From positions 1 to 64,000 of the forward strand of contig CAWFFB010000031.1 in NCBI GenBank assembly GCA_963814975.1: a stretch of 64,000 nucleotides of DNA, written 5' to 3'. Under the pieces are notes generated by a model, which had not been told where the DNA came from, did not search any database, and was given only the letters and a program-made list of their open reading frames with translations. Origin of the DNA: CAVUXJ01 sp963814975. Lineage in GTDB: Bacteria; Acidobacteriota; Vicinamibacteria; Vicinamibacterales; CAVVIG01. Both the position numbers and the translations under genes were made by a program. Below are positions 9,141 to 19,193 of this stretch, piece by piece. Position 1 is the first letter of the stretch. Each line of letters begins with the position of its first letter.

Positions 9141-12100
9141 TGGCTCCGTGGCGCAATCGTCGACAGGTAGTCGGGGAAGTTGAAGACGAAGACGACCTTG
9201 TTCTCAACGACGCTGCTCTGGTTCGGGCCCGCAGACAGCTGCGACGCGCTTGCCGTCCGGATGGAGATCGTACGCACTATTCCTGATGCTCGCACCCTGA
9301 ACGTTGGTCGGCGACCAGATCTGCGGCGTCTCGGCGCGGAAGGCATCGCCGACGACGGCGTACGGTGCGGCCATGATCTGCCCTTGCGTCCCGGCCAGGA
9401 ACAGCAGTTCGTGCGTCGTGGCCGACCACCGCGGATAGCTGCCACCTGCCGTGGAGACGCGCCATCCTCCACCGGGCCCGGGGAACGGGCGCACATAGAC
9501 ATCGGAGGCGCCTCCGGCTTCGGTCGATACGTACGTAATCCATCGGCCGTCCGGCGAGAACATCGGACCCGCCTCGACCGCCGGCGTGCTCAGAAACACG
9601 GTGGGTTTGCCGGGCGTCCATCCGCGCGCGGCATCGCCCTCCATCGGCAGGATCATCAGGTCCACCGACGTGGCGCCGCGAGCGACATGGAAGGCGAGGA
9701 ACTTGCCGCTCGGATGCCACGACCAGGGCACCTGATTGTCTGGGCTGTCGGTCAGCCGTGCGACCACGCCTGTGCCGTCGGCGTTCACCCAATACAAATT
9801 GGACACTGCCGGGCTTGGCCCGGTCGGACGCAAACACGATGCGCCGGCCGTCGGGCGTCCAGACGGGGTTGCGATCCTCACCGGGGTCAAAGGTCAATTG
9901 CGTGAGCGTGTCCCGCGCCCACTCATACACCCAGATGTCGTGCTGCTTTCCGTCGGAGATGTCGATCGCCAGCTTCTGGCCGTCGGGCGAGAACCGCGGA
10001 TTCCTCCAGTCGGCCTTCGCCGCGCGGAGCACCGACGTCTTGCCGTCCCGCGTGATCCAGTCGATGGCGTTGGCCGTCGTCTCGGCCTCGCCGGGCACGT
10101 ACACCAGCGTGCCGTCCGAGGACACGGCCAGCTGCACACCGCCCTGTCCCCGAGTTCATGGCGACGCGATCGAGCGCCGGTACGGCCGGGCCGATGGTCT
10201 CGAGACGATCGAGATCGAAGGGCACCGCGAAGAGCGTGCCCTGGTTCATGTAGATCACGTGGCCGCGGGTCGTCGAGGCCCGCCCGCTCGGCACGAACCG
10301 GCCGTAGTAGCCGCCGCGCACCACGACCTTCGGTGTCCCCCCCGACAGGGGCGCGATCACGAGGTTGGCGCCGTCAAAGTTCGCGATCGACGAGTGCTCG
10401 GTGTAGAGCACGCTCGTGCCGCCGGGGAGCGCCTGCGGCCACCGCTGCGTCACCGCACCCTGGCTGAGCGTGCCGAAGACCGACGCGGTCCCACCGGCCG
10501 CCGGGACGCGCATGAGCGTGATGTTGTTGGCTGTGTTCGACGGCGTGAAGATGATCGCGTCGTCGTCGGTCCAGGTGCCGCCGCGACCCGCCGTGGCGTC
10601 GCACAGTTTGATCGGCCGCGCCGCCGGTGACCGAGACCTTCTTCAGTTGACCGCCCGCGAAGAACGCCACCCACTGGCCATCCGGGGAGAAGAACGGCGC
10701 GGCCGCGCCCTCGGTGCCGGCGAGTCCCGTCGCCTGCAGCTGGTCGAGCTTCCGGACGAAGAGCCGCGTCTGGCCCGCTTGCTGCGCGACAAACGCGAGC
10801 GTCGTCCCGTCTGGCGACAGAGTGGCCGGCGCGCCAGTGGCGATGGGTGACGCCAGCGACGCGTCGGCGCCGATGCTGGCGAGCAGCGTGCGCGGCGTGA
10901 GCACAGGCGCCGACCGCCACGGCGCCCATGCGAGCCAATCCCGCCACAAGCGCGACGACCGACGTGGCGACCAATGCCCATGGCAGCGCGCGAACCACAA
11001 CAGACCGTGGCGCGGCCACTGCGGGCGGCGCCGCCGTCTGCGGAGCGGGCATCTCGAACGCGCCCTCCAGCACGAGCCGCACGTCGCGGATGTCACCCAC
11101 GCGCTGCTTCGGGTCCTTTCGCAGGCACACACGGAGTGCCTGACGGACTCGTGCCGGTACCGAGGGCGAGAGCGCGTCGAAATCCGGTTCGCGCTCGACG
11201 ACGCAGGCCAACGTAACCGCCACGTCTTCGCCGCCAAATGCACGGTGGCCCGTCAGCATCTCGTAGACCACGCAGCCAAAGGCCCAGATGTCGGCCCGTT
11301 TGTCCACGGCCTTGCCGCGCGCCTGCTCTGGGCTCATATAGGCCGCTGTGCCGAGAATGACGCCGACACCCGCATATCGCTGGTGCCGTGATCGTCGGCG
11401 ACTGCGTCGCCCCGGGCGACGACCCTGCTGGGTTCCAGCGCTTTCGCCAGACCAAAGTCCAGCACCTTCACCGTGCCGTCACCCCGCACCTTGATGTTCG
11501 CCGGCTTCAAATCGCGGTGGATGATCCCCTGCTCGTGGGCCGCTTCAAGCGCCTCCGCGATCTGCCGCGCGATCGGCAACGCCTCGTCGACGGGAATCGG
11601 CCCGTGCGCGATGCGATCGGCCAGCGTCGGTCCCTCGACCAGCTCCAGCACGAGCGCCCGCACGGCTGCTTGTCCTGGGCCTGGCGATGGGTTCGATTCC
11701 TCAAAACCGTAAATCGCGGCAATGTTCGGATGGTTGAGCGCGGCGAGCACCTGTGCTTCGCGCTTGAAGCGCGCCAGCCGGTCGAGATCGAGGGCGAAGA
11801 GTTCGGGGAGGACTTTCAGCGCGATGTCGCGATTGAGTGTCGCGTCGCGCGCGCGATAGACCTCGCCCATGCCGCCCGTCCCCAGATGCGACACGATCTG
11901 GTACGCGCCGACGTGCCTCCCCACGAGCGACGCCTCAGGCTCATCCCCCAGGACGTGGGCCGCCAGCGCTCCGATCGGCGCCGCCAGAAACCCCTCGGCG
12001 GTCTGCGCGTGCGCCAGCAGCGCCTCCACCTCCTGACGCAGTGCTTCGTCGCGTCCGCATGCGGCCGCCACGAACGCCGCCCGCTCGCGCGGGTCGCGAT

Positions 12101-12155
12101 CGAGCGCCGCGTCGCACACGTGTTCGACACGCCGCCGGCGTTCGGCGTCGGTCAC
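9137..12155 (-). CDS. Ser/Thr protein kinase with TolB-like propeller, about six frameshifts
   Basis: A PknB-type membrane kinase with an extracytoplasmic beta-propeller. The N-terminal part shows GTGGMGEVY (residues 92-100), catalytic Lys at 114, HRDLKPAN (213) and DFGLAK (233). After a break near 11345 follow MSPEQARG, the rest of the kinase domain, and one membrane segment (ALVATSVVALVAGL). The propeller carries repeated SPDG motifs. Further breaks lie near 10915, 10610, 10145, 9820 and 9230. The GTG start at 12155 overlaps the stop of the ECF sigma gene by four bases, so the two are translationally coupled. The pairing of sigma factor and kinase is common in Acidobacteria. Confidence 0.85.
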
Positions 12156-12727
12156 CGCGCGTCTCCGTCCAGCTCACGCAGCAACCAGAGTTTCGCCAGC
12201 CGCCAGTCGCGTTTGACGGTGTCAGCCGACACATGGAGCACGTCGGCCGCTTCCTCCACGCTCAAGCCTCCGAAAAACCGTAATTCGATCACCCGGCTCT
12301 TCCGAACATCGGCGGCCGCCAACGCCACTAAGGCGCGATCCAGCGCGACCAGGTCCACGGCCGGTTCCGGCGACACCAGGAGCGCTTCGTCCAGCGTGAC
12401 CCGCTGTGCGCCGCCCCCGCGTTTCTGGTATCCCCGCGCGCGAGCGTGATCGACGAGCACGCGTCGCATCAGGCGCGCCGAGATCCCCAGAAAGTGCGCG
12501 CGGTCCTGCCAGCGGAGGCGCCGGGCGTCGGTCAGGCGGAGAAACGCCTCGTTCACCAACGCCGTGACCTGCAAGGTGTGGCCGCGCCGCTCGCGGCCCA
12601 TGTACCCGCGCGCCAGCCGGCGCAGCTCCGCCTCGACGAGCGGCACCAGTTGCTCGAGCGCACCCTCATCGCCGTCGCTCCACGCTCGGAGCAGTTCGGT
12701 AACCGCCCCGGGTGCCGCTGTTGTCAC
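12152..12727 (-). CDS. ECF RNA polymerase sigma factor
   Basis: A 191-aa sigma-70 factor of the ECF type found in Acidobacteria and Planctomycetes (TIGR02999-like). Region 2 includes LARGYMGRERRGHTLQ and LVNEAFLRL; region 4 has IELRFFGGLSVEEAADVL as the helix-turn-helix start. The GTG start follows GGAGGG closely. It is co-transcribed with the downstream kinase through a four-base overlap, so kinase signalling probably controls or is controlled by this factor. No classical anti-sigma gene is beside it. Confidence 0.88.
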   Translation of the reverse strand: MTTAAPGAVTELLRAWSDGDEGALEQLVPLVEAELRRLARGYMGRERRGHTLQVTALVNEAFLRLTDARRLRWQDRAHFLGISARLMRRVLVDHARARGYQKRGGGAQRVTLDEALLVSPEPAVDLVALDRALVALAAADVRKSRVIELRFFGGLSVEEAADVLHVSADTVKRDWRLAKLWLLRELDGDAR

Positions 12728-12893
12728 AACCCTCCGCTATGTGGACTGCCCAACATTCTACGCCCGGCCGGTTGCACTGAACCCGGAAGATCGGCCGTTT
12801 CTGGCGCGTTTCTGAACAGGTTCACCCTGCAACCCGGCGTTCCCGCATTCCAGCGTGCCGGCGGCCACATGGCCGTCCGGTGGAGGGAACGCC

Positions 12894-13462
12894 ATGACGA
12901 GGACGACACGGCACTTGATGGTGGGCGCGATGGTGACGACGTTGGCAGGGGAGGACGCGCGGCAGTCGCGGCGGGTGTCGACACTCCGGCGATGCCTCGG
13001 GTACGATCCCATCACCCTGGCATCGCCTCGCTGATCGAGCGTGCAGCCGAGCGATCGACGACGTTTCGCGGCCTGGTTGAAGCGATCAACACCAGCAACG
13101 GCATCGTCTATGTCGAAGAGGGTCAGTGCGGCCGCCACGTCGTGAAGTCCTGTGTCGCGGCAGTGACACAGACCGCAACGAACCGTATCCTGGTGGTGAA
13201 GGTGGACATCCGGAACGCTGACGGCGAGCTCATGGGACTCATCGGCCACGAGCTGCGTCACGCCATTGAAATACTGGGCGAACCCAATGTGGTTGACGCC
13301 GTCTCGATGTATTTCTTGTACCAGCGCATCGGCCGGCTCGGCACGTACACCGCGTTTGAAACTCAGGCAGCGGTTAAGGCGGGCAACGCCGTCAGGGCCG
13401 AGGTCTCGAAATATCGTCCTCCAGCTGGCGGTCATTCATCAGGCCGCTCAATGAGGCCATGA
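12894..13462 (+). CDS. secreted HExxH-like hypothetical protein, one frameshift
   Basis: Starts at ATG 12894 after GGAGGGAA with a signal-like leader (TRHLMVGAMVTTLAG). A break at the GGGG run near 12945 moves the frame, after which the domain reads from VRSHHPGIASLIERA to AVRAEVSKY. The notable motif is GHELRHAIEIL, an H-E-x-x-H zinc-site pattern, followed by FETQAAVKAGNAVRAE. This belongs to a conserved hypothetical family I have seen in Acidobacteria. Proteolytic activity is only a guess from the motif. It is transcribed away from the sigma/kinase unit. Confidence 0.6.
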
Positions 13463-13597
13463 GGGGCGTGCGCTAACGTCACCGAAATGCGAGCCTGACA
13501 CCCGATCCGCCCACGACAGGACGTTGTCAGCTCCGGGATCCCTAAAACGCTGCGCCACATAGCTTGGTCAATCACGGTTCGATTACCCTATCGCGAG

Positions 13598-13954
13598 ATG
13601 ACCGCCGCCGACTTTCGACGAATCGCCCTGAGCTTCGATGGCGCTGAGCAGGGATCGCACATGGGTGCGGTGGACTTCAGGGTGGGCGGGCGAATTTTTG
13701 CCACGCTGGCTTCCGTCAAAGACGGTTTCGGGAACCTGGCGCTCACGCCGGAGATCCAGGCGGAGTTCGTGGCTGAGGCGCCCGGCCTCTTCGTTCCAGT
13801 AGCCGGTGGCTGGGGCCGGATGGGCTGGACCCACATTCGGCTGGCCAAGGCGAACCGGGACATCCTGACCGGGGGTCTGCACGCTGCCTGGAAGCTGCGT
13901 GTCGACAAGAATGCTGTCACACGATCTCGAAGCACGCGCCGGCCGCGTCGATGA
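13598..13954 (+). CDS. MmcQ/YjbR-family protein
   Basis: A 118-aa protein of the YjbR (MmcQ) double-wing fold. The start MTAADFRRIALSFDGAEQGS and the segment VGGRIFATLASVKDGFGNLAL match the family, as does the GWGRMGWTHIRL block where the wing ends. The last 15 residues are Arg-rich and may be out of frame, since family members usually end with another helix. Its role is unknown; DNA binding is inferred from the fold. Confidence 0.8.
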   Translation: MTAADFRRIALSFDGAEQGSHMGAVDFRVGGRIFATLASVKDGFGNLALTPEIQAEFVAEAPGLFVPVAGGWGRMGWTHIRLAKANRDILTGGLHAAWKLRVDKNAVTRSRSTRRPRR

Positions 13955-14004
13955 TGGCATGTGACCTGCTCGACAAGCGCTCGGCGGTGAACGATGCTCA
14001 GGCG

Positions 14005-14487
14005 TCACGCGCGGAACACTCCCTGCAGCGTGACCGCGACTTCGCGCCTCTGGCCTCCGTCGAATTCGATCAACAGCACGCGTTGCCATCGGCCAAGGCG
14101 CAGCTGTGTATCAGCTACGGGGATCGATTCGGACGTACGCAGCAGCGCCGCCCGGCAGTGTGCCCAGCCGTTGCGCCGTTCGCCAGGCGCGAGATTTACC
14201 GTGCGTCTTTCGAAGTCGTCGTGCGCGAACAGTCCGTCCTCCGGGACCAGCCGCCCGAACATTGCCTGCAGATCGGAGAAGAGCAGCGGCTCGTGCTCGT
14301 TGATCAGCAGCCCCGTGGTCGTGTGGCGCGTGTAGACGGTCAGCACGCCATCGCGCAGCCCGAGGCCCTCGACGACGCGGGCGAGGGCCGGCGTGATGTC
14401 GACGAACTCGATCGGATCGCGCGTCGCGACGGACACCACGAGATGGCGCACCTGCGCGACGGCAGGCGCCTCAGCGACGCGCGGCAT
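14005..14487 (-). CDS. yjbQ: YjbQ family (UPF0047) protein
   Basis: A 160-aa single-domain protein of the YjbQ/UPF0047 family, described as a secondary thiamine-phosphate synthase in some annotations. The key family motif YTRHTTTGLLINEHEPLL (residues 51-68) and the C-terminal LGRWQRVLLIEFDG are both clear. Its start overlaps the end of the upstream creD-like gene by 17 bases, so they form one transcript. The physiological role is not settled. Confidence 0.88.
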   Translation of the reverse strand: MPRVAEAPAVAQVRHLVVSVATRDPIEFVDITPALARVVEGLGLRDGVLTVYTRHTTTGLLINEHEPLLFSDLQAMFGRLVPEDGLFAHDDFERRTVNLAPGERRNGWAHCRAALLRTSESIPVADTQLRLGRWQRVLLIEFDGGQRREVAVTLQGVFRA

Positions 14488-15760
14488 CTCCGACCTCCCC
14501 TCTCGGGATCTGTGCGCCCGACCGGAATACCTCGTCCCACGCGACGCGGGCCGTGGCCTGCATCAGCACGAACAGCGTGACGATCGCGCCAATCGTGATC
14601 GTCAGGCCGGTGAAACCCTCGAGAAAGAACGCGTAGCTGAAGAGGACCAGGAAAACGATCTGCGCGGCGCCGGTTGTGAGGACCAGCCGGGTGGCGCCGG
14701 CGATGGCCTTGACGTACGTGACGACCAGCGTGACGCTCGTAAGTGCGGCGATGGCAAACGCCAGGTGCAGGTTGACCTGGTCCACCAGGTACGCGAGCAG
14801 CAGGTGGAACGCGAAAAAGGCTGCGGAGATGAACCAGAAGTGCATCGGGTGCAGTGCCGGTCCTGATGTGGCGCCCGCTATCACCATCACAGCGAGGAAG
14901 AAGAGGAGCGAGACCGGCGCGAAGAAGGTGACGCGAGCGGCGAAGGGGCCTGGATTGATGCGTTCGGGCATCTCCATGCCGATCCCATGGCCTGCGATCA
15001 GGTTCTCGAAACGCCAGACGAGGTCTGCGCCGTCGGCACGCCGTGTGACGGTGTCAGGCGACAGGGTGCCCGGAGGGAAGTCCACGTCGGGAAAACTGGT
15101 TCGCATCGCGAGTTCGAACCGCCGGACCTGCATGGCGCCTGATGGCGCGAAGGCGTAGGTCCACCGGCGCATTCCGCGCGACCGGTAGCTGACGTGGAGC
15201 GTGACGGTGGCGCCGGCCGCTGTCTGCGTCTCGCCGACGATTTCCCGGGACGCGTCCGCGGACGGCGTCACCTGCCGTCCGTCGAGCGAAAACACGAAGT
15301 CGTCGAGCAGCGCATCCTCGGCAGGCAGCGAGAATCGAATCCGGAGCGTTCGCGTTTCCGCGTCCGGGTTGCGGAACTCGTAGTCGGCGTCGAACGCGAC
15401 CGTATAGGTCGGATACCAGAGCAGCCCTCTCCGACGCTGTTCGAGGTCGAGGTCGACCTGTGCCTGGGTGCGCTCCAGAGGGAGTGGGATCTCGCGCACC
15501 ACGGGGCGGGTCACCTCCTCGCGGATCGGCGCGGCATCGTCGCGTCTGGTCTCCACGATTTCGGTCTGATTTCCGGGGCGCAGTATCTGGGCGACCGGTC
15601 CGGCCTGGTGGTGGGGACGGCCCCAGAGGGCTTCAACTTCCTGCTCGAGCTTCCGGTCGAACTCTCCGGCCCGGGCGAGCAGCGAGGAGCCCAGCGCGGC
15701 CCACGCGAGCGACGCTCCCAGGAAAATGACGACGATGGCAACAAGGCGGCGAACGGTCAC
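14471..15760 (-). CDS. creD: CreD-like inner-membrane protein
   Basis: The encoded 429-aa protein has one N-terminal membrane segment (LVAIVVIFLGASLAWAAL), a large periplasmic beta-rich domain (residues about 40-250) and a C-terminal group of about six membrane helices ending LMQATARVAWDEVF, the CreD layout. I choose GTG 15760, not the longer frame, because GGGAGG stands just before it. In E. coli CreD is controlled by CreBC; no such two-component pair is seen here. It overlaps yjbQ downstream. Confidence 0.8.
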   Translation of the reverse strand: MTVRRLVAIVVIFLGASLAWAALGSSLLARAGEFDRKLEQEVEALWGRPHHQAGPVAQILRPGNQTEIVETRRDDAAPIREEVTRPVVREIPLPLERTQAQVDLDLEQRRRGLLWYPTYTVAFDADYEFRNPDAETRTLRIRFSLPAEDALLDDFVFSLDGRQVTPSADASREIVGETQTAAGATVTLHVSYRSRGMRRWTYAFAPSGAMQVRRFELAMRTSFPDVDFPPGTLSPDTVTRRADGADLVWRFENLIAGHGIGMEMPERINPGPFAARVTFFAPVSLLFFLAVMVIAGATSGPALHPMHFWFISAAFFAFHLLLAYLVDQVNLHLAFAIAALTSVTLVVTYVKAIAGATRLVLTTGAAQIVFLVLFSYAFFLEGFTGLTITIGAIVTLFVLMQATARVAWDEVFRSGAQIPRGEVGDAARR

Positions 15761-15869
15761 GAAATCCTCCCAGGCCGGCGAATCAGGTCGGCCAAGCCGG
15801 AAGGATGCCTCGTACGGCCCTGCCGAATCTTCAGCAGGGCATGAGCGGCCGATGAGCATCGGCTGATTC

Positions 15870-17217
15870 CTACCGGCGAGGCCGGGCCGTCAGCCCCCAG
15901 GCCAGGGCAAACCCGAACGCGCCTCCTTCGAGCGCGCTCAGGAGCGCCCGTGTGACGCGTCCAAAATCCGGCTCTCCAATCAGGCGACCGAGTGGGGCGA
16001 GCGCCAGTTGTGCGTCAGGCGAAGATCCTGCGATCTCGTTGATGACGCCACCGACCAGCGAGCCGCCCGCCAATGCGAGCCCCACCGCGCCTGCCCCTAC
16101 GACTGCCGCCACAATCCCCGCAGCCGCCACACGTCGTCGTCCTTCGGGAGCCGCGAGTCCGCCTCCTGGTGGCTGGCGAGTCGCCAGCGCATAGCCCAGC
16201 CCCGCCGTCCCGCCAATCACCAGTCCTTCCGCCAGGCTGTTGCCGGTCAATTCGACATGGCCGACGAGTCCCTCGACCAGCGCCCGCAGGACGACATCCG
16301 CCCCGACAGCCACGACGAGGCCGGCGGTTGCGCCGCACAACACGAGACCGAGACCGCGGCGCGATCGCGCGAGTGCCTCGGCCGCTGCGAGCCCCGCGCC
16401 GATTCCGGCGGCGCCCAGGCCGCCGGCAAGCGCCCCAAGCGCGGCAAGCGCGAGCGAGGCTCTGAGGCTCGCGGACGAATCCGGCGACAGGAACAACAGC
16501 AAACCGCCGAGCGTACCGGCGAGTGCACCGGCAGTGGTGCCGGCCAGCGCGGCCCCGGCCCAGCGCCTGGCCACCACGCCTCCCGCATCCCTCAGGCGCA
16601 ACCGGACCAGGGCCAGCGCCGCGGAGGGGATCGAGCGGAACGCCGCCGGCGCCTGGGATGTTCCAGCGCGTGTCCCGCATGAACGCCAGCGCCGCAGGGT
16701 GTCCGCGCCGCATGGCAATCGCCGCAACGGCGTTGTCGGTGCCGAGCGCGTGCAACCGTTCCGCGAGGTCGCGCGCTTCATCCTCAGCGCCGGGCTCGCC
16801 GGCGACGAGGAGAAGACGATCGACAAGGACGTCGAATCCGTTCTCGACTGGCGCAAATTGACCGGCAGCTGCCGGAACCGGCTCGTCATCAGGCTCCTCG
16901 ACCACGCCGGTATACGCGAACTGATAGCCGTGACGCGATACCGTCCGGATGTACTTCGACTCGCGCGAGTTGTCGCCAAGCGTGCGCCTGAGCGTGCGCA
17001 CCGCCTGCGCGAGCGCCCCATCGGAGACGATGACGTCGCTCCAGACGGTGGAGAAGATCGCGTCCTTCGACATCGCGTCGTGCCGCCGCTCCACGAGCAT
17101 GACGAGCAGGTCGAAATAGCGTGGAATGAGAGGGACGGGGGTGCCGTTGCGCAGCAGCAAGCGTTGCCGCGGTGCGAGCACGAAGTCGTCGAACCGGAAG
17201 CGCACAGGACGGACCAC
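15870..17217 (-). CDS. winged-helix regulator fused to membrane module, one frameshift
   Basis: The N terminus (residues 1-105) is an OmpR/PhoB-type DNA-binding domain as in CadC: FDDFVLAPRQRLLLRNG, LVMLVERRHDAMSKD and YIRTVSRHGYQFAY. After a Glu/Asp/Pro linker the frame breaks near 16640. In the second frame a very hydrophobic Ala/Gly/Leu/Val-rich region runs to 15870 with roughly eight membrane segments. The product would be a membrane-anchored one-component regulator of about 445 aa. It is divergent from the SnoaL/MBL genes (about 150 bases apart), which are possible targets. Confidence 0.7.
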
Positions 17218-17365
17218 GGCGGTCCGCCTATGCTATCAGCGGGGCCTGGGACAGTCGCGTTCACGCCGTTGACGGTGTCGACCGGGCGATGGTGCCGTGT
17301 AACGGTACCCCGGGTCGTGACACTTCCTCTATGTCGGCGACGGAAGACACTTGGAGGGAGACAGC

Positions 17366-17788
17366 ATGACTGCGCACATCAACGAAATCGCACCAGACCT
17401 GTATCGAGCAGCACAGGGCCGCGGAACGCCTGAGCAAGTCCTCAAGTCGATCGTTGACGGAATCAACACCGGTAATCTCGACGCTCTCATGCCTCTGTAT
17501 GAGGCTGAGGCCGCTTTTGCGACTCAACCTGGGAGCCTCAGTCATGGGTTGCCGGGAGTCCGCGAGGCGCTGGCTGGTTTCATTGCGATGAAGGGCACAC
17601 TCGATCTCAACGTGACACGGGTTCTTGAGGCCGATGATCTGGCCCTCGTGACGACGATGTGGTCGTTCACTGGAAGCGGGCCAGACGGCCAACCGGTGAA
17701 GCTGGCGGCACAGTCTGCGGATGTTCTGCGGCGTCAGGGAGATGGCTCGTGGCGCTTCGTGATCGACAACCCTTGGGGAACAAACTGA
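17366..17788 (+). CDS. SnoaL-like/NTF2-fold protein with borrowed N terminus
   Basis: 140 aa. From about residue 20 it is a SnoaL-type NTF2-fold domain (SIVDGINTGNLDALMPLYE, then a Trp-rich C-terminal strand WRFVIDNPW), a fold used for small-molecule binding or ketosteroid-isomerase-type chemistry. The first 14 residues, MTAHINEIAPDLYR, are nearly the same as those of the next gene, as is the GGAGACAGC leader before the ATG. The 5' end of the MBL gene therefore seems to have been duplicated onto this gene. Function unknown. Confidence 0.7.
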   Translation: MTAHINEIAPDLYRAAQGRGTPEQVLKSIVDGINTGNLDALMPLYEAEAAFATQPGSLSHGLPGVREALAGFIAMKGTLDLNVTRVLEADDLALVTTMWSFTGSGPDGQPVKLAAQSADVLRRQGDGSWRFVIDNPWGTN

Positions 17789-17818
17789 ATACTTGAAGTG
17801 GCAGCGGGAGGAGACAGC

Positions 17819-18562
17819 ATGACTGCGCGGATCGACGAAATCGCCCCCGACCTGTACCGAATCAGTCTGCACGTGCCGGCCTTCGACCTTCAATTCAATC
17901 ACTTCCTCGTCAGAGACGACGAGCCGTTGCTGTTTCACACGGGAATGCGCGGGATGTTTCCGGAGGTACGCGAGGCGGTTGCAACGCTGATCGATCCTGC
18001 GAGCCTTCGCTGGATCAGCTGGAGCCACTTCGAGGTCGACGAATGCGGCGCGCTCAACGAGTGGCTGGCGGAAGCCACGAACGCGATCCCGGTGTGCGGA
18101 GAACTCGGCGCGATGATCAACATCGCCGACTTCGCGAATCGGCCGCCGCGTGGGCTGAAGCCGGACGAGATCCTTGGAACAGGACGGCACCGATTCCGCT
18201 TCGTTCCGACACCGCACCTGCCGCATGGGTGGGACGCTGGCGTGTTGTTCGAGGAAACCGACCGGGTGCTGTTGTGCTCGGATCTGATGCATCAACTCGG
18301 CGACGTCGAGCCGGTGACGACCGGCGACGTCGTGGGCCGGTATCGGCAGGCCTTCGAGACCTACCAGCGGTCGCCCGTGCTGATGGATTACGTGCCGTAC
18401 ACGGAGAACACGAAGCGGCAGCTGGCCAACCTCGCGGCGCTGCAGCCGCGTATGTTGGCGGCCATGCACGGCTCGACGTTTGTCGGCGACGGCGCGGCGG
18501 CGCTCGTCGCGAGCGGAGAGGTCATCCGGCAGGTGACCGGTGTGTCGGCGGCGACGATCTGA
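17819..18562 (+). CDS. MBL-fold oxygen-binding di-iron type protein
   Basis: A 247-aa metallo-beta-lactamase-fold protein of the flavodiiron/ODP class without a flavodoxin domain. The metal motif appears as SHFEVDECGAL (H-x-E-x-D-E), followed by a later Asp in LLCSDLMHQLGD and a His in AAMHGSTF. Related proteins bind oxygen or reduce O2/NO at a di-iron site; activity here is inferred. The ATG at 17819 follows GGAGGAGACAGC. It lies 30 bases after the SnoaL-like gene and probably shares its transcript. Confidence 0.8.
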   Translation: MTARIDEIAPDLYRISLHVPAFDLQFNHFLVRDDEPLLFHTGMRGMFPEVREAVATLIDPASLRWISWSHFEVDECGALNEWLAEATNAIPVCGELGAMINIADFANRPPRGLKPDEILGTGRHRFRFVPTPHLPHGWDAGVLFEETDRVLLCSDLMHQLGDVEPVTTGDVVGRYRQAFETYQRSPVLMDYVPYTENTKRQLANLAALQPRMLAAMHGSTFVGDGAAALVASGEVIRQVTGVSAATI

Positions 18563-18623
18563 CCGCGGCGGGCCCGCGGTCCGATTGACCGCACGCGCGG
18601 GCAGGTAGTACCGTCTGCGTCGA

Positions 18624-19193
18624 ATGCAGACGATCGTCGACTCGAGCGACGGCGATCTCGCACGCGCGGTGGCGGCGCGGGAGCCGAGGGAGGCCGAGGC
18701 GGCCGAGAGCGAGTTGTATCGGCGCTTTGCCCCACGCGTGCGTCTGTACGGGCTTCGCCATCTGCGCGACGAGGACGCGGCGCGCGACCTCGTCCAGCAG
18801 GTGATGCTCGTGACGATCGAGAAGCTGCGGGGTGGATCGGTTCGCGATGTCGATCAGATCGCGTCGTTTGTCCTCGGCGTGAGCCGAACCATGGTGAAAG
18901 ACCTGAGGCGGTTGGAATGGCGGCGTGAGAAGCTGCGCGAAGCCTTCATGGTGCCGGATATGGTCGAAGCCTCAGTGGAAGACGCCACGCTCGACGTTGA
19001 CCGCCTCGAGGCGTGCCTCGGCCGGCTCGCCGAGCGCGAACGCATGGTCGTTCTCCTGACCTTCTATGCGGAGAGAACGGCGGGCGAGGTGGGTAAGGAG
19101 CTTGGGGTCAAGGAAGGCAACGTCCGGGTGATCCGGCACCGCGCGGTCGAGCGCCTTCGCACGTGTATGACGTCCCGCGAGGTGATGCGATGA
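18624..19193 (+). CDS. ECF-type RNA polymerase sigma factor
   Basis: A 189-aa ECF sigma factor. Region 2 includes YRRFAPRVRLYGLRHLRDED and a DLVQQVML core-binding segment; region 4 reads LTFYAERTAGEVGKELGV and NVRVIRHRAVERLR. It starts at ATG 18624, and its TGA overlaps the ATG of the next gene, a putative zinc anti-sigma factor, by four bases. That pairing is the standard sigma/anti-sigma arrangement. Targets are unknown. Confidence 0.88.
   Translation: MQTIVDSSDGDLARAVAAREPREAEAAESELYRRFAPRVRLYGLRHLRDEDAARDLVQQVMLVTIEKLRGGSVRDVDQIASFVLGVSRTMVKDLRRLEWRREKLREAFMVPDMVEASVEDATLDVDRLEACLGRLAERERMVVLLTFYAERTAGEVGKELGVKEGNVRVIRHRAVERLRTCMTSREVMR

Noticed and set aside
9758..10630. Long plus-strand frame opposite the kinase
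   Set aside because: Antisense shadow; Arg/Pro-rich with no domain.
12446..12890. N-terminal part of the long plus-strand frame ending at 13462
   Set aside because: Antisense to the sigma factor; the real gene starts at 12894 with a ribosome site and signal-like leader.
16240..17433. 397-codon plus-strand frame
   Set aside because: Antisense to the winged-helix regulator; no ribosome site or motifs.
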